From Rhodanobacter sp. (GTDB lineage Bacteria > Pseudomonadota > Gammaproteobacteria > Xanthomonadales > Rhodanobacteraceae), in NCBI GenBank assembly GCA_030148505.1, contig JASBTI010000009.1:310001-374000 (forward strand): a stretch of 64,000 nucleotides of DNA, in the 5' to 3' direction. The stretch's first letter is position 1; every line of letters begins with the position of its first letter. Below the pieces are notes generated by a model. It saw only the letters and a program-made list of their open reading frames with translations. It ran no database searches and was not told the DNA's origin. The translations under genes and the position numbers were made by a program. Shown here piece by piece: positions 1-8,840 of this stretch.

Positions 1-415
1 TGTCAATCGGCAGCAAAATAGTCACTTGCGCGGAGCTGCCTGGAGCGATGACCGGAATATTGGCCCTAGCAAGGTCATTTTCGATGACCTTGCCGTCCGC
101 GGCCACGCTATGCGCGCCCAAGTGCACGGGATATTTGCCTGTCGAACTTAAAGCCACTTTGCCGCTATTGCCCAAGTCAACTGTCACAACGATGTCTTTG
201 CCGTCTGGGCTGACCGACGCCAAACCCTGCTGCGAAAGCTGGACGTTCACCTGATCCGCGGTCAGTGCCTGATTCATGCCTGAGGCCGCAGCAGGTGATG
301 GCGCGGTCTCAGGAGCGGCCTGCTGCGTGCTGGCGGTATCCTGGCCAGAGCTGCATGCTGCGAGCGTAAGGGCTGAGCAAATGGCCAAGCCAAGCAGCGA
401 AAAACGTATTTGCAT
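1..415 (-). CDS. Putative lipoprotein, 3' end outside the window
   Basis: This is an open frame of 138 codons that starts at the ATG at 415 and is still open at the window edge. The N-terminus is a lipoprotein signal: a short basic start, a hydrophobic stretch and a lipobox Leu18-Ala19-Ala20-Cys21, so the mature protein should be anchored at the cell envelope. A low-complexity Ala/Pro/Gln/Ser linker follows to about residue 45. The rest looks like a beta-sandwich: it contains a GKYPVHLGAHSV-like strand and an IPVIAPGSSAQVTILLP strand, a pattern I associate with small accessory domains in surface-glycan clusters. That association is from memory and only weak evidence for function. It lies downstream of the methyltransferase gene on the same strand, 87 bases away. 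Confidence 0.7.
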   Translation of the reverse strand, partial: MQIRFSLLGLAICSALTLAACSSGQDTASTQQAAPETAPSPAAASGMNQALTADQVNVQLSQQGLASVSPDGKDIVVTVDLGNSGKVALSSTGKYPVHLGAHSVAADGKVIENDLARANIPVIAPGSSAQVTILLPID

Positions 416-502
416 GTCAGTTCCTTGTGTAAAAGATTGCGTAAACTAGAGGTGGCTGCGCACATTCCGAAAACATTAACGGGTAGAGCTCTACTGACAA
501 TT

Positions 503-1204
503 TCAACAACCTAATAGAAAAATTACCGATTCACCTGTGCCCGCTTTCAATATAAGGCGACCTGCAGCGAATTGGACAAGGGTTGGCCAGCCGCGGAGCC
601 CTACGTCAAAAATCCTGGATTTTCTCGGTGGATAGGGGAAGTCGTAAAGTCCATCCGCCGCTTCTTTTAGCACCAGGAAGCCCTGCTCCGCGAAAAATGA
701 ACGCCATTCTGCATGGCCTTTCAGATTAATGTGGGTAGGGTCGCTGAGCGCGAGCCACGACCTTCCCTTGACTTTGGAAGCCCAGCCCGAAGCATCAGGC
801 GTCACGATCAAAAGGCGGCTTCCGGGCTTGAGAATGCGCTTAAATTCTGCCAACACTGCAACCAATCTTTCATCTTCGATGTGCTCTACGACATGGATCG
901 AAACGATGCCAGAATAACTAGCGGTCGGAATCTCTTCGAGCGATTGAAAGACCGTAGAAGTGGGGCAATTTTGGCGCGAGGCAGACGCTGCCCACTCGCT
1001 TGCCTCGACACCAGCTGCGGTACGATCCCGACCTAGACGCTTAAGCAAATGCCCCATCCCGCAACCAAAATCCAAAACCGGACCTGTAGGAAGATATCGG
1101 CGGACGAGGCGTTGGTAAAGAGCAAGGGCGGGACGATCGCGATCTTGCTGGTTTCCCTGATAATAGGAGTCATCGTAGTCAAGTGCGGGTTTCCGTTTAC
1201 TCAT
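503..1204 (-). CDS. Class I SAM-dependent methyltransferase
   Basis: The 233-residue product has the Rossmann-type SAM-binding core. Motif I, VLDFGCGMG, is at residues 43-51, an acidic Glu68 sits at the end of strand 2 (GVEAS), the IVSIHVVEHIED segment at about 100-111 matches motif 'post II', and LLIVTPD at 131-137 is strand 5. This is the Methyltransf_11/23 type common in O-antigen and capsule clusters, where such enzymes methylate sugars or acceptor glycans. The substrate cannot be read from sequence. The ATG at 1204 is preceded by a GAGGGG purine run 10 bases upstream. It is the last complete gene of the minus-strand polysaccharide cluster and is separated from the GT4 gene by an A+T-rich gap of 134 bases, which may hold its own promoter. 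Confidence 0.85.
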   Translation of the reverse strand: MSKRKPALDYDDSYYQGNQQDRDRPALALYQRLVRRYLPTGPVLDFGCGMGHLLKRLGRDRTAAGVEASEWAASASRQNCPTSTVFQSLEEIPTASYSGIVSIHVVEHIEDERLVAVLAEFKRILKPGSRLLIVTPDASGWASKVKGRSWLALSDPTHINLKGHAEWRSFFAEQGFLVLKEAADGLYDFPYPPRKSRIFDVGLRGWPTLVQFAAGRLILKAGTGESVIFLLGC

Positions 1205-1338
1205 TAATCATCATCCCCTCGATGGCAACTTATCTGAATTTAAGTGTAAGCATATAAGTTTACATCTGTCTTCTTTCATGAATAGATTGACTATAAAAAT
1301 GCATTTTTGAAGCTATGGTCGCCGCGTGATGTCTATTT

Positions 1339-2484
1339 CTACTGGGGCTCTTTGGTGTCGATGAGCGACAAATATCTTTGAATAAAAGCCCTGTTGGAAA
1401 ATACTTCTATCGCCGCGAGGCGTACATCGGCGCGCTCGCGGCGCGAGTCGGCTGAAACGACCTCAATGATTGCTGCTGCGAGCTCTTCAGCGTCACCCGC
1501 TGGGGCGAGTCGACCGACACCGGTTAGCTGAACGGGTACCCGGACGCCGCGCATGTCGCTTGCGACCACGGGAACTCCAGCCAGCATTGCCTCGACCTGC
1601 ACCATCCCGAATGCCTCATAGGCGTTGACACTAGGCAGTACGAAAATATCCAGACGTGCATAGAACTTCGGGAGGTCAGCTTCCTCTATGCGGCCAAGCA
1701 GTTCAACACGCTTGCCGAGACCTTCGATGCGAGATTTGAGTTGTGGATAGATCGAGCCGCCAGCCACGGCCTTGTAGTCGCCACCCAGCAGCAATCGTGC
1801 ATTCGGATAGGTCATAAGGATACGTTCAAAGGCGCTGAGAAGGACATCAATACCCTTCTCAGCTACAAAACGACCGAGAAATCCTACAACTGGGAAGTCC
1901 CCGTGGTCGCCGAGCCTGGATGCACTGGGTAGCCCGATGTCCTTGATAGGGGCGTAACCCTCGACAACTGAGCCGCTATTGTTGCTAAGAAGGCTCGAGC
2001 CGGTCGCATAGTCATGCGAAAGTGCGACGACCTTCTCCGAGCGACGGATACAGATGCGTGCCCCCATATTGACCGCCTTGACCGCGACGCGATCGAGCCA
2101 GCCGTTTGCGGGCTGGACGTCACACTGGTAGGTGGTAATGAGGCGAGCACGGCGCGGCGCGATGCGCGTAAGCCAAAGCGCATCAAGCATGGGTAGGTGG
2201 AAGTTAACGACCTCAGCATCCTTGGCCAGCCGCCGAAATTTGCTGGCCAGGTCGAGGCTTACATAGCCTTTATGCAAGAAAAAGAGCGGCTCGGCACGTA
2301 CAACGGTGACGCCACCAATTATCTCCGTACGGGGCAGCGTACGTAGGTGCCGTCCGGTGAGCACGGTCACGTCATGATGTGCCGCCAACCCCTCGGCGAG
2401 CATCTTTGCGTACTCTGATACGCCACTTATGTAAGGGTGGTAATAACTTAGAACAATCAAGATGCGTTTGCGGACTGTCATCAT
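1339..2484 (-). CDS. Glycosyltransferase family 4 (GT-B fold)
   Basis: The protein (381 residues from the chosen start) has the GT4 layout. The N-terminal loop YHPYISGVSEYAK resembles the glycine-rich acceptor-side loop, VGFLGRFVAEKGIDVLL opens the C-terminal Rossmann domain, and EAFGMVQVEAML is the EX7E donor-sugar motif, followed by GVPVVASD. It probably transfers a sugar from a nucleotide donor to a lipid-linked glycan at the inner face of the cytoplasmic membrane. The open frame extends to 2535, but the ATG at 2484 overlaps the upstream stop as ATGA and gives the normal N-terminus MMTVRKRILIV, so I use it. This four-base overlap suggests translational coupling to the small membrane protein gene. 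Confidence 0.9.
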   Translation of the reverse strand: MMTVRKRILIVLSYYHPYISGVSEYAKMLAEGLAAHHDVTVLTGRHLRTLPRTEIIGGVTVVRAEPLFFLHKGYVSLDLASKFRRLAKDAEVVNFHLPMLDALWLTRIAPRRARLITTYQCDVQPANGWLDRVAVKAVNMGARICIRRSEKVVALSHDYATGSSLLSNNSGSVVEGYAPIKDIGLPSASRLGDHGDFPVVGFLGRFVAEKGIDVLLSAFERILMTYPNARLLLGGDYKAVAGGSIYPQLKSRIEGLGKRVELLGRIEEADLPKFYARLDIFVLPSVNAYEAFGMVQVEAMLAGVPVVASDMRGVRVPVQLTGVGRLAPAGDAEELAAAIIEVVSADSRRERADVRLAAIEVFSNRAFIQRYLSLIDTKEPQ

Positions 2485-2840
2485 GATCTCGATATCATGA
2501 TGACACCAACCACTATTACCGCTATGCCAGCCCATCGTGTGGCTGACACATGCTCATCCAGGAAATAGACGGCCAAAAGCGGGGTGACGATGTATACCAT
2601 TGACATCAGTGGCTGTAGCAAACTGAGTTCGACCTTTCGTAACAGAAGAATCCATATCACGGCAGGGATGAAGTACAAAGCCAATCCAGCCATGATGCGC
2701 CAGTTAAGAAGGATCTCAAGCAGATCGAGTACGCCGTGAATAGGTGGTAGGCGCATGGCTCCCAGTTTGAGGAAAATTCCTCCGACTGCGCTTAGCAATG
2801 CGCCAAAAAAAACAATCGGAAGTAAAGCAAGCATAGGCAT
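2481..2840 (-). CDS. Small DMT/EmrE-like membrane protein, candidate lipid-linked sugar flippase
   Basis: The 119-residue product is almost entirely hydrophobic and shows four predicted membrane segments (about 3-25, 45-66, 73-93 and 100-117). This is the size and layout of SMR/EamA half-transporters such as ArnE/ArnF. In polysaccharide clusters such proteins usually flip undecaprenyl-phosphate-linked sugars. It starts at an ATG overlapping the preceding stop as TAATG and ends in an ATGA overlap with the GT4 gene, so three genes are tightly coupled. Flippase is an inference from family size and context. A drug/metabolite exporter is the alternative. Confidence 0.75.
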   Translation of the reverse strand: MPMLALLPIVFFGALLSAVGGIFLKLGAMRLPPIHGVLDLLEILLNWRIMAGLALYFIPAVIWILLLRKVELSLLQPLMSMVYIVTPLLAVYFLDEHVSATRWAGIAVIVVGVIMISRS

Positions 2841-5086
2841 TATTGTGAACCTCCGCAGGTAACGGCCTGGGCTATTGCATTTGATGACAATCTGAGATCC
2901 GAAACCCGATAGGTCAGTATGCGAGTATCCGTTGACTGACCAAGCGCGCTCGGACTGATAGCGCTGCCCATCGGGGAGATCGTCACCTGGCGGTTTTTAC
3001 TTTCGGGTATCGCGATGGAGAGCTTGTTGTTGGATGTCGTGGAAGCCAAGAATACGCAATGTTTATTGTCGATCGTTATCAAAATATTTTCCGTACCACC
3101 TTCGGGAGCGAATCGGTCGGATAGGTTCAAATTAACGAATTTGGCATTTCCGCCTCTGATGCTCAGTATCAGCTTTTTCGCCATCCAGGACCAACCGCCC
3201 TCATTTGCGTAAAGACCATTTGAGGACAGTTGACTGCTGCTTCTCTGATCGACCAACAAAAATCGTCCGAAGTGGTTCAGTATTTTTGCTCCAAACATTG
3301 TGGATGAGAACGCCGCCTCATCCGTTATTGCGGCGGACGCCATATCATAAGGAGCTGCCGGACGCTCAGTAACAAATGCTTGCAAGTAGCCACCCGATCC
3401 GAACTCTTTCGAGAAAACAACAGGTTGATGAGAAAAATAGGCTATCCACATGGAGTAGAAAAATGGATCCGTGGTGAATCGGGCAGCAAGATAGTGGCGG
3501 CCGGGCCAATTGTCCGCCGCTTTTACAGTGTCCAAGAAATCTTCAGCGATATATTTGTCGTGTGCGATACGCAGGCCTTGTTTCAGTAGCAGGTAGGAGG
3601 CGCCGACATTTATGAAGAGTATGCAAAGAAGCGCTATGTATGAAAATGCTTGAAGTAACTTTCTGGTGTGAGTAGGGATGCTCGAAAAGCCGCAAAGGAT
3701 GATTAAAGATGGTGTCAAAAATAGCGAAAAGTACTCAAGAATTTTGAGCTTTCCATAGTTGAAATCTACATGAAAAATGTAGCCTAGAAAAATCACTAGA
3801 GCGAGAAGAACCCCAAGAGGGAATGCACTATCCCGCGTGCGTTGAATAGACGTTAGGGAAGTCACGCAGATGATCGCCGCGACAAGGATTACGAGTAGCC
3901 CCGGGATGATGGCGGCTAGCGAGCGACTGGTTGTGAACACGGCCAGCGGAAGCTGCAAGGCGCTGAGCCCTGCGTAGGGATCGGGCCATGAGGCACCCTG
4001 AGTGCTAGCAGTAAGGTAGACGGTTTTCAGTACCATCAGCGCGAAGGTTGATATCCAGGGCAGTGCGATGACTACCGTAAGGGCGGTGAGCAGTACTCGT
4101 GCGCCGCGTGCAAATGTCTCACTGAGTGATTGACTCCGTAGTGCACTCTCAGTCAATAGTACACTTCCGATGATGGCGAGGCCGATGGGTGATAGTTCGG
4201 GATATGTCGCTAGCACACCAGCGAAAAGTAATAGTCCAAGAATGTCGAGACCGCGTGTCGGGGTGCGAAGGGATATCAGCACGAACCCGGTCATGAGGAC
4301 AACGCCGTAAGCATTGGCGAAGCTTGAGTTGATCGGAATTTGGAGGAAGACCGGTGTGAACACTATCGCTGCGATGGTCGCTAGTCGGGTAAGCTTGGGA
4401 CGCATGGTGAACTTGTAGACGGGGCGGGGCAAAAGCAAAGCGCTCACTGCAACGCCAGAAACCACTGCAACGGTCTGCAGGGCCTGGAAATGAACCAAGG
4501 GGTTTTGGCCGGTAAATGCGCTGACGATCGCGAGAAGGCCCGATGCTCCAACACGACCCAGAGGCGGCGCTGCGCCAAAAAATACCTGCGAGACGTAGAA
4601 TATAGGATCATTGGCGGTGAACGTCACCGTTTCACCGAAGCTATGGCCGAGCATCCAGCGGGCATTTGTTATGTAATAAATTGCATCTTGATTGGGGGAA
4701 TATTCGAAGGTGAATGCATGGTGCGATAGCACTGGGAAATTCAATGCAATGACGAGCACCATCACCGCAGTGAGCCAGCAAAGGCTCAGAAAGGGGTCGA
4801 GTGCTGCCAGATCACCAATAAGCAGGGTGCGAAGAGACTTTTTTCGCCAGTTGTAGACAAGCCATGCGAGAATGACGACTGCGACGACAGGTGCCGCGGT
4901 GCTGATTCCTGTAAAGCTATTAATCGTGCGAACGAAAACGATCATCACGCAGATGCCCAGTATCAGCGCCCACGGTAAGCGCTCAGCCCCTTCAATGGCA
5001 CGACTGAGCCGAGTTAGTGGGTAGCCAATAAGGGACAGGCCGACGATGCAGCTTACGGCATCGAGCAGAAGGTACGTCATGGACAT
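2840..5086 (-). CDS. Large polytopic membrane protein, possible GT-C glycosyltransferase
   Basis: The 748-residue product has about 12-13 hydrophobic segments up to residue ~500 and then a soluble C-terminal region of roughly 240 residues. After the early membrane segments comes a loop containing PNQDAIYYITNARWML, with an acidic residue followed by Tyr-Tyr. GT-C enzymes keep catalytic Asp/Glu residues in their first long extracytoplasmic loop, so this could be a polyprenyl-phosphate-sugar-dependent transferase or an O-antigen ligase/polymerase-like protein. I do not recognise a named family. Its position between a UbiA-type prenyltransferase and a candidate flippase supports a role with lipid-linked sugar donors. 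Base composition is A+T-richer than most of the window. Confidence 0.6.
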   Translation of the reverse strand: MSMTYLLLDAVSCIVGLSLIGYPLTRLSRAIEGAERLPWALILGICVMIVFVRTINSFTGISTAAPVVAVVILAWLVYNWRKKSLRTLLIGDLAALDPFLSLCWLTAVMVLVIALNFPVLSHHAFTFEYSPNQDAIYYITNARWMLGHSFGETVTFTANDPIFYVSQVFFGAAPPLGRVGASGLLAIVSAFTGQNPLVHFQALQTVAVVSGVAVSALLLPRPVYKFTMRPKLTRLATIAAIVFTPVFLQIPINSSFANAYGVVLMTGFVLISLRTPTRGLDILGLLLFAGVLATYPELSPIGLAIIGSVLLTESALRSQSLSETFARGARVLLTALTVVIALPWISTFALMVLKTVYLTASTQGASWPDPYAGLSALQLPLAVFTTSRSLAAIIPGLLVILVAAIICVTSLTSIQRTRDSAFPLGVLLALVIFLGYIFHVDFNYGKLKILEYFSLFLTPSLIILCGFSSIPTHTRKLLQAFSYIALLCILFINVGASYLLLKQGLRIAHDKYIAEDFLDTVKAADNWPGRHYLAARFTTDPFFYSMWIAYFSHQPVVFSKEFGSGGYLQAFVTERPAAPYDMASAAITDEAAFSSTMFGAKILNHFGRFLLVDQRSSSQLSSNGLYANEGGWSWMAKKLILSIRGGNAKFVNLNLSDRFAPEGGTENILITIDNKHCVFLASTTSNNKLSIAIPESKNRQVTISPMGSAISPSALGQSTDTRILTYRVSDLRLSSNAIAQAVTCGGSQ

Positions 5087-5130
5087 TGTTCAGTACCAGA
5101 GATGGTTGTTGATGGACGTAGCACCGGGTA

Positions 5131-6555
5131 TCAAAGCGACAGCAACACCAGTATCCCCGCAACCGCGAGAGTGATCTGACTCGTACGATCACGAATGGCG
5201 AAAACGATTGGGTCGTCGATCATCTCACCGCGGTGGGCGACAAACCACGTGCGACTGATCCAATATAACAAGCACGGACAGACGAGCCAAAGAAGTTGTG
5301 GACGGTGGTAGAGCGTCGTTCCCGCTGAGCTGTTGATATAAAGTGCCAGTACCAACACGCTCAAGTAGCCACTGGCTACACCCATTGGTTGTAAAACTGA
5401 CAGGTCGTCTGGGCGATAGGCTCGACCTGGAATGTCAGTTAGCCCACGCTCTTTGGCGGCATGAAGCTCGGTACAGCGTTTGAGGATGGCTAGACTAAGG
5501 AAAATGAAGACGGAGAATGCTAGCAGCCAAAATGAAAGCAAGCTCGCGATAGCGACCGTACCGGCGATGATACGTATCGTATACAAGCCTGCTAGCGTTA
5601 CGACATCAAGTAACGGGACTCGTTTGAACTTGAAGGAGTAGGCAGTTGTAGTTGCGAGGTAGATCATCAGCACCCACAGGAAGCGACTGGGCAGAAAAAT
5701 GGCCGCAAGCGCAACTGAAAGTACCGTGAGTACGGGGATAGCGATGATGCCGGCCTTAAGACTCAGGAGGCCGGCTGCAAACGGTCGATTCTTTTTTGTC
5801 CGATGAACGCGATCGGCGGCCAAGTCGAGTAAATCATTCAGCAGGTACACGCCCGAAGCGCAGAGACCGAATGCAACGAAAGTCATGACTGCTGCTTGGA
5901 CTGCCGTGTCTTCAAACAAACGATGTGCTGCTAGTAGTGGGATGAAAACGAGAAGATTTTTGATCCACTGATGCAGACGCAGAGCCCTCACCCACTGGTA
6001 CGTTGATTGCTTCCGTCCAGGGAAAAAGATTGTTTTCCCGGCAAGCGACGAGGCCTTCCGGCGAAGGCTGGCATGATTGCTCGCAACAATCGCGGTGTGG
6101 CTGTGGGCCCATACCTTGGTATCAATGTGTTCGTTTCCCGCATAGTCAAATTGGCGATCCCCATAAAGCTCGCACAATCGTCGCGCCTTGTATGCACCGG
6201 ATAAATTGGTCTTACCATCACTAGCGAGTACATTTGCGAACAGACCGACTTCGTGGGCGATAGCAGTTGCGATTGAAGCATCCGATGCTGTTACCAACAC
6301 CAATGGACGATATCGCGCCTCGACTCTTAGCCAAGCGAGCAACTCAAGGTTGTAGGGTAATAGTGTTGCATTAAGCGTAACTCTGGCGGCGATCTGACGT
6401 TTGAGATTGGCGCGGCCTTTGGCAAGCCAAAGCAGCATTGAAAAAACGAAGAGGGGGTTTCTTCGCAGTAACAAGAGCGCCGATTCGATAAGAAGGTCCG
6501 AGTGTACGAGTGTGCCATCGAGGTCGACACATAGTGGCCGCGCCGTATTTTCCAT
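5131..6555 (-). CDS. HAD phosphatase-UbiA prenyltransferase fusion (DPPR-synthase-like)
   Basis: Residues 1-180 form a HAD-type domain: motif I is DLDGT with Asp11 and Asp13, motif II is the Thr in VLVTASD (about 89), a Lys lies near 123, and acidic residues at 137 and 145 fit motif IV. From about residue 190 the protein is a UbiA family integral-membrane prenyltransferase with the first Asp-rich motif NDLLDLAAD (240-248) and a second aspartate in [12 protein letters not shown] (317). The YSxxxKxxxxxD arrangement is typical of decaprenyl-phosphate phosphoribosyltransferases (Rv3806c type). These make polyprenyl-phosphoryl-5-phosphoribose, and the HAD domain could remove the 5-phosphate. Fusion and family are seen; the exact substrate is inferred. 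It is the first gene of the minus-strand cluster, 44 bases upstream of the large membrane protein gene. Confidence 0.85.
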   Translation of the reverse strand: MENTARPLCVDLDGTLVHSDLLIESALLLLRRNPLFVFSMLLWLAKGRANLKRQIAARVTLNATLLPYNLELLAWLRVEARYRPLVLVTASDASIATAIAHEVGLFANVLASDGKTNLSGAYKARRLCELYGDRQFDYAGNEHIDTKVWAHSHTAIVASNHASLRRKASSLAGKTIFFPGRKQSTYQWVRALRLHQWIKNLLVFIPLLAAHRLFEDTAVQAAVMTFVAFGLCASGVYLLNDLLDLAADRVHRTKKNRPFAAGLLSLKAGIIAIPVLTVLSVALAAIFLPSRFLWVLMIYLATTTAYSFKFKRVPLLDVVTLAGLYTIRIIAGTVAIASLLSFWLLAFSVFIFLSLAILKRCTELHAAKERGLTDIPGRAYRPDDLSVLQPMGVASGYLSVLVLALYINSSAGTTLYHRPQLLWLVCPCLLYWISRTWFVAHRGEMIDDPIVFAIRDRTSQITLAVAGILVLLSL

Positions 6556-6674
6556 GTGTTCTAATATTCCCTAATGTGAAGCGCGGTAACAAGAAGCATG
6601 GTTCGTGCCCGTGCGTTCTATATGTCGGTAGAGCGCGACTTGTCTGCTCGACAGCAATAGCCCCGAATGCCGCG

Positions 6675-7616
6675 TCAAAGCGCCTGTTCCAGCTCTGGAA
6701 TGAGCTTGAACAGATCCCCGACCAAGCCGAAATCGGCGACCTCGAAAATCGGCGCCTCGCCGTCCTTGTTGATGGCCACGATGGTACCCGCGTCCTTGAT
6801 GCCGGTGAGGTGCTGGATGGCGCCGGAGATGCCGATGGCCATGTACAGTTCGGGGGCAATGATCTTGCCGGTCTGGCCGACCTGCATTTCGTTGGGGCAG
6901 TAGCCGGCGTCGACGGCGGCGCGTGAGGCACCCACGGCAGCGCCGATCTTGTCCGCGAATGTGTAGATGATGTCGAAGTTTTCCTTCGAGCCGACACCGC
7001 GGCCGCCGGAGACCACCTTGCTGGCGCTCTGCAGGTCGGGGCGGTCGCTGCTGCCTTGCTGCAGTTCCACGAAGCGGGTGTGGTTGGGCAGCGTTGCTTC
7101 GATCGACAGTGGCTCGATCGGTGCACTACCGGCACCGGTGGCGGCGGCCGGCCACGAGGCGGTGCGGATGGTGGCCACCACGGTGTGTGCCGGATTCGCC
7201 TCGACCGTGATGATCGCGTTGCCGGCGTAGATCGGGCGCTTGAAGGTGTGGCTGGCTTCGACGTTCATCACGTCACTGACCTGGGCCACACCGAGCAGGG
7301 CGGCGACGCGCGGGGCCAGATCCTTACCGAAGGTGGTGGACGGGGCGAACACGTGGCTATAGCCGGCCGCGGCCTTGGCGATCTGCGGGGCCAGCACGGC
7401 GGCGAGCGGATGGGCGTTTTCGGCGCGGCCGACGGTGAGTACCTTGCTGACACCTTCGATCCTGGCCGCTTCGGCGGCGATGGCGTCAGGGGCGTCGGAC
7501 AGCACCAGCACGTCGATGGTCTCGGGCTTGACCGCGATGGCGGCGCTTACGGCGCGCGCGGTGGCGGAGTTCAGCTTGCCGCCGAGGTGTTCGGCGATGA
7601 TCAGAATCTTGCTCAT
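6675..7616 (-). CDS. etfA: Electron transfer flavoprotein alpha subunit
   Basis: The 313-residue product has the family length and both EtfA parts: an N-terminal alpha/beta domain starting [10 protein letters not shown], and the C-terminal FAD-binding domain with [36 protein letters not shown] and [21 protein letters not shown]. EtfA holds FAD and, with EtfB, carries electrons from acyl-CoA dehydrogenases to the ETF-quinone oxidoreductase encoded near 11-12.5 kb. The ATG at 7616 has a GGAGAC ribosome site. It is downstream of etfB on the same strand, but the two are separated by 139 bases containing a nested palindromic repeat. In Xanthomonas the variable LPS locus lies between metB and etfA, and this gene indeed borders the polysaccharide cluster. 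Confidence 0.97.
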   Translation of the reverse strand: MSKILIIAEHLGGKLNSATARAVSAAIAVKPETIDVLVLSDAPDAIAAEAARIEGVSKVLTVGRAENAHPLAAVLAPQIAKAAAGYSHVFAPSTTFGKDLAPRVAALLGVAQVSDVMNVEASHTFKRPIYAGNAIITVEANPAHTVVATIRTASWPAAATGAGSAPIEPLSIEATLPNHTRFVELQQGSSDRPDLQSASKVVSGGRGVGSKENFDIIYTFADKIGAAVGASRAAVDAGYCPNEMQVGQTGKIIAPELYMAIGISGAIQHLTGIKDAGTIVAINKDGEAPIFEVADFGLVGDLFKLIPELEQAL

Positions 7617-7639
7617 GATGTGTCTCCGGAGCTTTTTTT

Positions 7640-7738
7640 GTAGGAGCCCACCCTGTCCACAAGAGGGGACTTCCTCCGGGCGTGGGCGATGCTCTTGGGT
7701 ATGGGTAGAAAAGCATCGCCCACCGGGTGGGCTCCTAC
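7640..7738. repeat. Nested REP/BIME-like palindrome between etfB and etfA
   Basis: The outer arms are GTAGGAGCCCACC at 7640-7652 and its inverted copy ending in CTAC at 7738. Inside them is a perfect 12-base inverted repeat, GTGGGCGATGCT (7682-7693) with AGCATCGCCCAC (7712-7723). The GTAG head and inverted pairing are typical of REP/BIME elements such as the SMAG repeats of Stenotrophomonas. An element with the same outer arms lies at 32280-32347. In RNA this would fold into a long hairpin inside the etfBA transcript. Confidence 0.85.
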
Positions 7739-7755
7739 AGGGAAAAAAATGAGGG

Positions 7756-8502
7756 TTACAGCAGGCCTTTCTGCTTGAGCGCGGCGACCAGTTCGGCGGC
7801 GTCCTTGACCATCACGCCCTTGCTGCGCTTGGCCGGCGGTGCGTAGTGGGTGGTCTTGAGGTGGTCATGTGCCTCGACGCCGAGCGAGGCGAACTCGATG
7901 GTGTCGATCGGTTTGGCCTTGGCCTTCATGATGTCCGGTAGCTTGATGAAGCGCGGCTCGTTGAGACGCAGGTCGGTGGTGATCACGGCGGGCAGTTCGG
8001 CTTCGATCACTTCCAGGCCGGCATCGACTTCGCGCGTCACGGTGGCCTTGCCGTCGGCGATCTCGACTTTGCCGGCGAAGGTGGCCTGCGGGCGGTCCCA
8101 CAGCGCGGCCAGCATCTGGCCAGTCTGGTTGGCGTCGTCGTCGATCGCCTGCTTGCCGAGGATCACCAGCCCCGGCTGCTCTTTTTCGACCAGCTTGAGG
8201 AACACGCGGGCCGCGGTGAGTGGCTGCACGGCGTCGGTAGTGACCACGTGGATCGCGCGGTTGGCGCCCATCGCCAGGCCGTTGCGCAGATGCGCGGTGA
8301 GGTCGGCCGGGCCGATGGCAACCACGATCACTTCGTCGGCCACGCCTTTTTCGCGCAACCGCAGGGCCTCTTCGAGCGCGATGTCGTCGAACGGATTGGC
8401 GGACAGTTTGACGCCATCGGTGACCACGCCGCTGCCGTCGGGTTTGACCTGGATGCGTACGTTGTAGTCCACGACGCGCTTGTAGCCGACCATGATTTTC
8501 AT
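7756..8502 (-). CDS. etfB: Electron transfer flavoprotein beta subunit
   Basis: From the ATG at 8502 the product is 248 residues, the usual EtfB length, and begins MKIMVGYKRVVDYNVRI. The frame is open to 8592, but the 8502 start has an AAGGAA ribosome site eight bases upstream and removes a 30-residue extension foreign to the family. The protein shows the AMP-binding region (NPFDDIALEEALRLREKG, and IDDDANQTGQMLAALW) and the C-terminal arm that wraps around EtfA. It works with EtfA as the soluble cytoplasmic electron carrier for flavoprotein dehydrogenases. The promoter should lie in the 338-base gap upstream. Confidence 0.97.
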   Translation of the reverse strand: MKIMVGYKRVVDYNVRIQVKPDGSGVVTDGVKLSANPFDDIALEEALRLREKGVADEVIVVAIGPADLTAHLRNGLAMGANRAIHVVTTDAVQPLTAARVFLKLVEKEQPGLVILGKQAIDDDANQTGQMLAALWDRPQATFAGKVEIADGKATVTREVDAGLEVIEAELPAVITTDLRLNEPRFIKLPDIMKAKAKPIDTIEFASLGVEAHDHLKTTHYAPPAKRSKGVMVKDAAELVAALKQKGLL

Positions 8503-8840
8503 CTGCAATTCCTTGAAATTCGTGTACCTGCGGTGTTCCTGCCAGTTGCCCATGTGCATGGCTGATTGCTGAACGTGCAACGATTTTCGCAACTGGCCAG
8601 GAGTCGAGTCCCCCTACTCTCGCCCGCAAAGGCATCGGGTTTCCCGTTCTGCTGGCGCGCTAAAAAGGCGCTTGTTCAGGTATCCCATGGGAAGAACATC
8701 CGTCCCAGTTTATCCTGTACCGACACGTGGAGTCGCCTGTTCGGTGCCTCGACGAACGGGTGGCTGTTTCAAACGTCGGTTGGCGCATACCATTCATGCA
8801 AATGGCATCGCGCCGTCGCCTATTGACTACCTGAGGGATC
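8503..8840. other. Intergenic region between divergent etfB and GT2 genes
   Basis: This stretch of 338 bases must hold the etfBA promoter and the start signals of the plus-strand glycosyltransferase pair. I see no convincing coding frame: the short frames on both strands lack ribosome sites and family resemblance. TTGACT at 8823-8828 could be a -35 element for the plus strand but lacks a good -10 partner. Confidence 0.5.
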
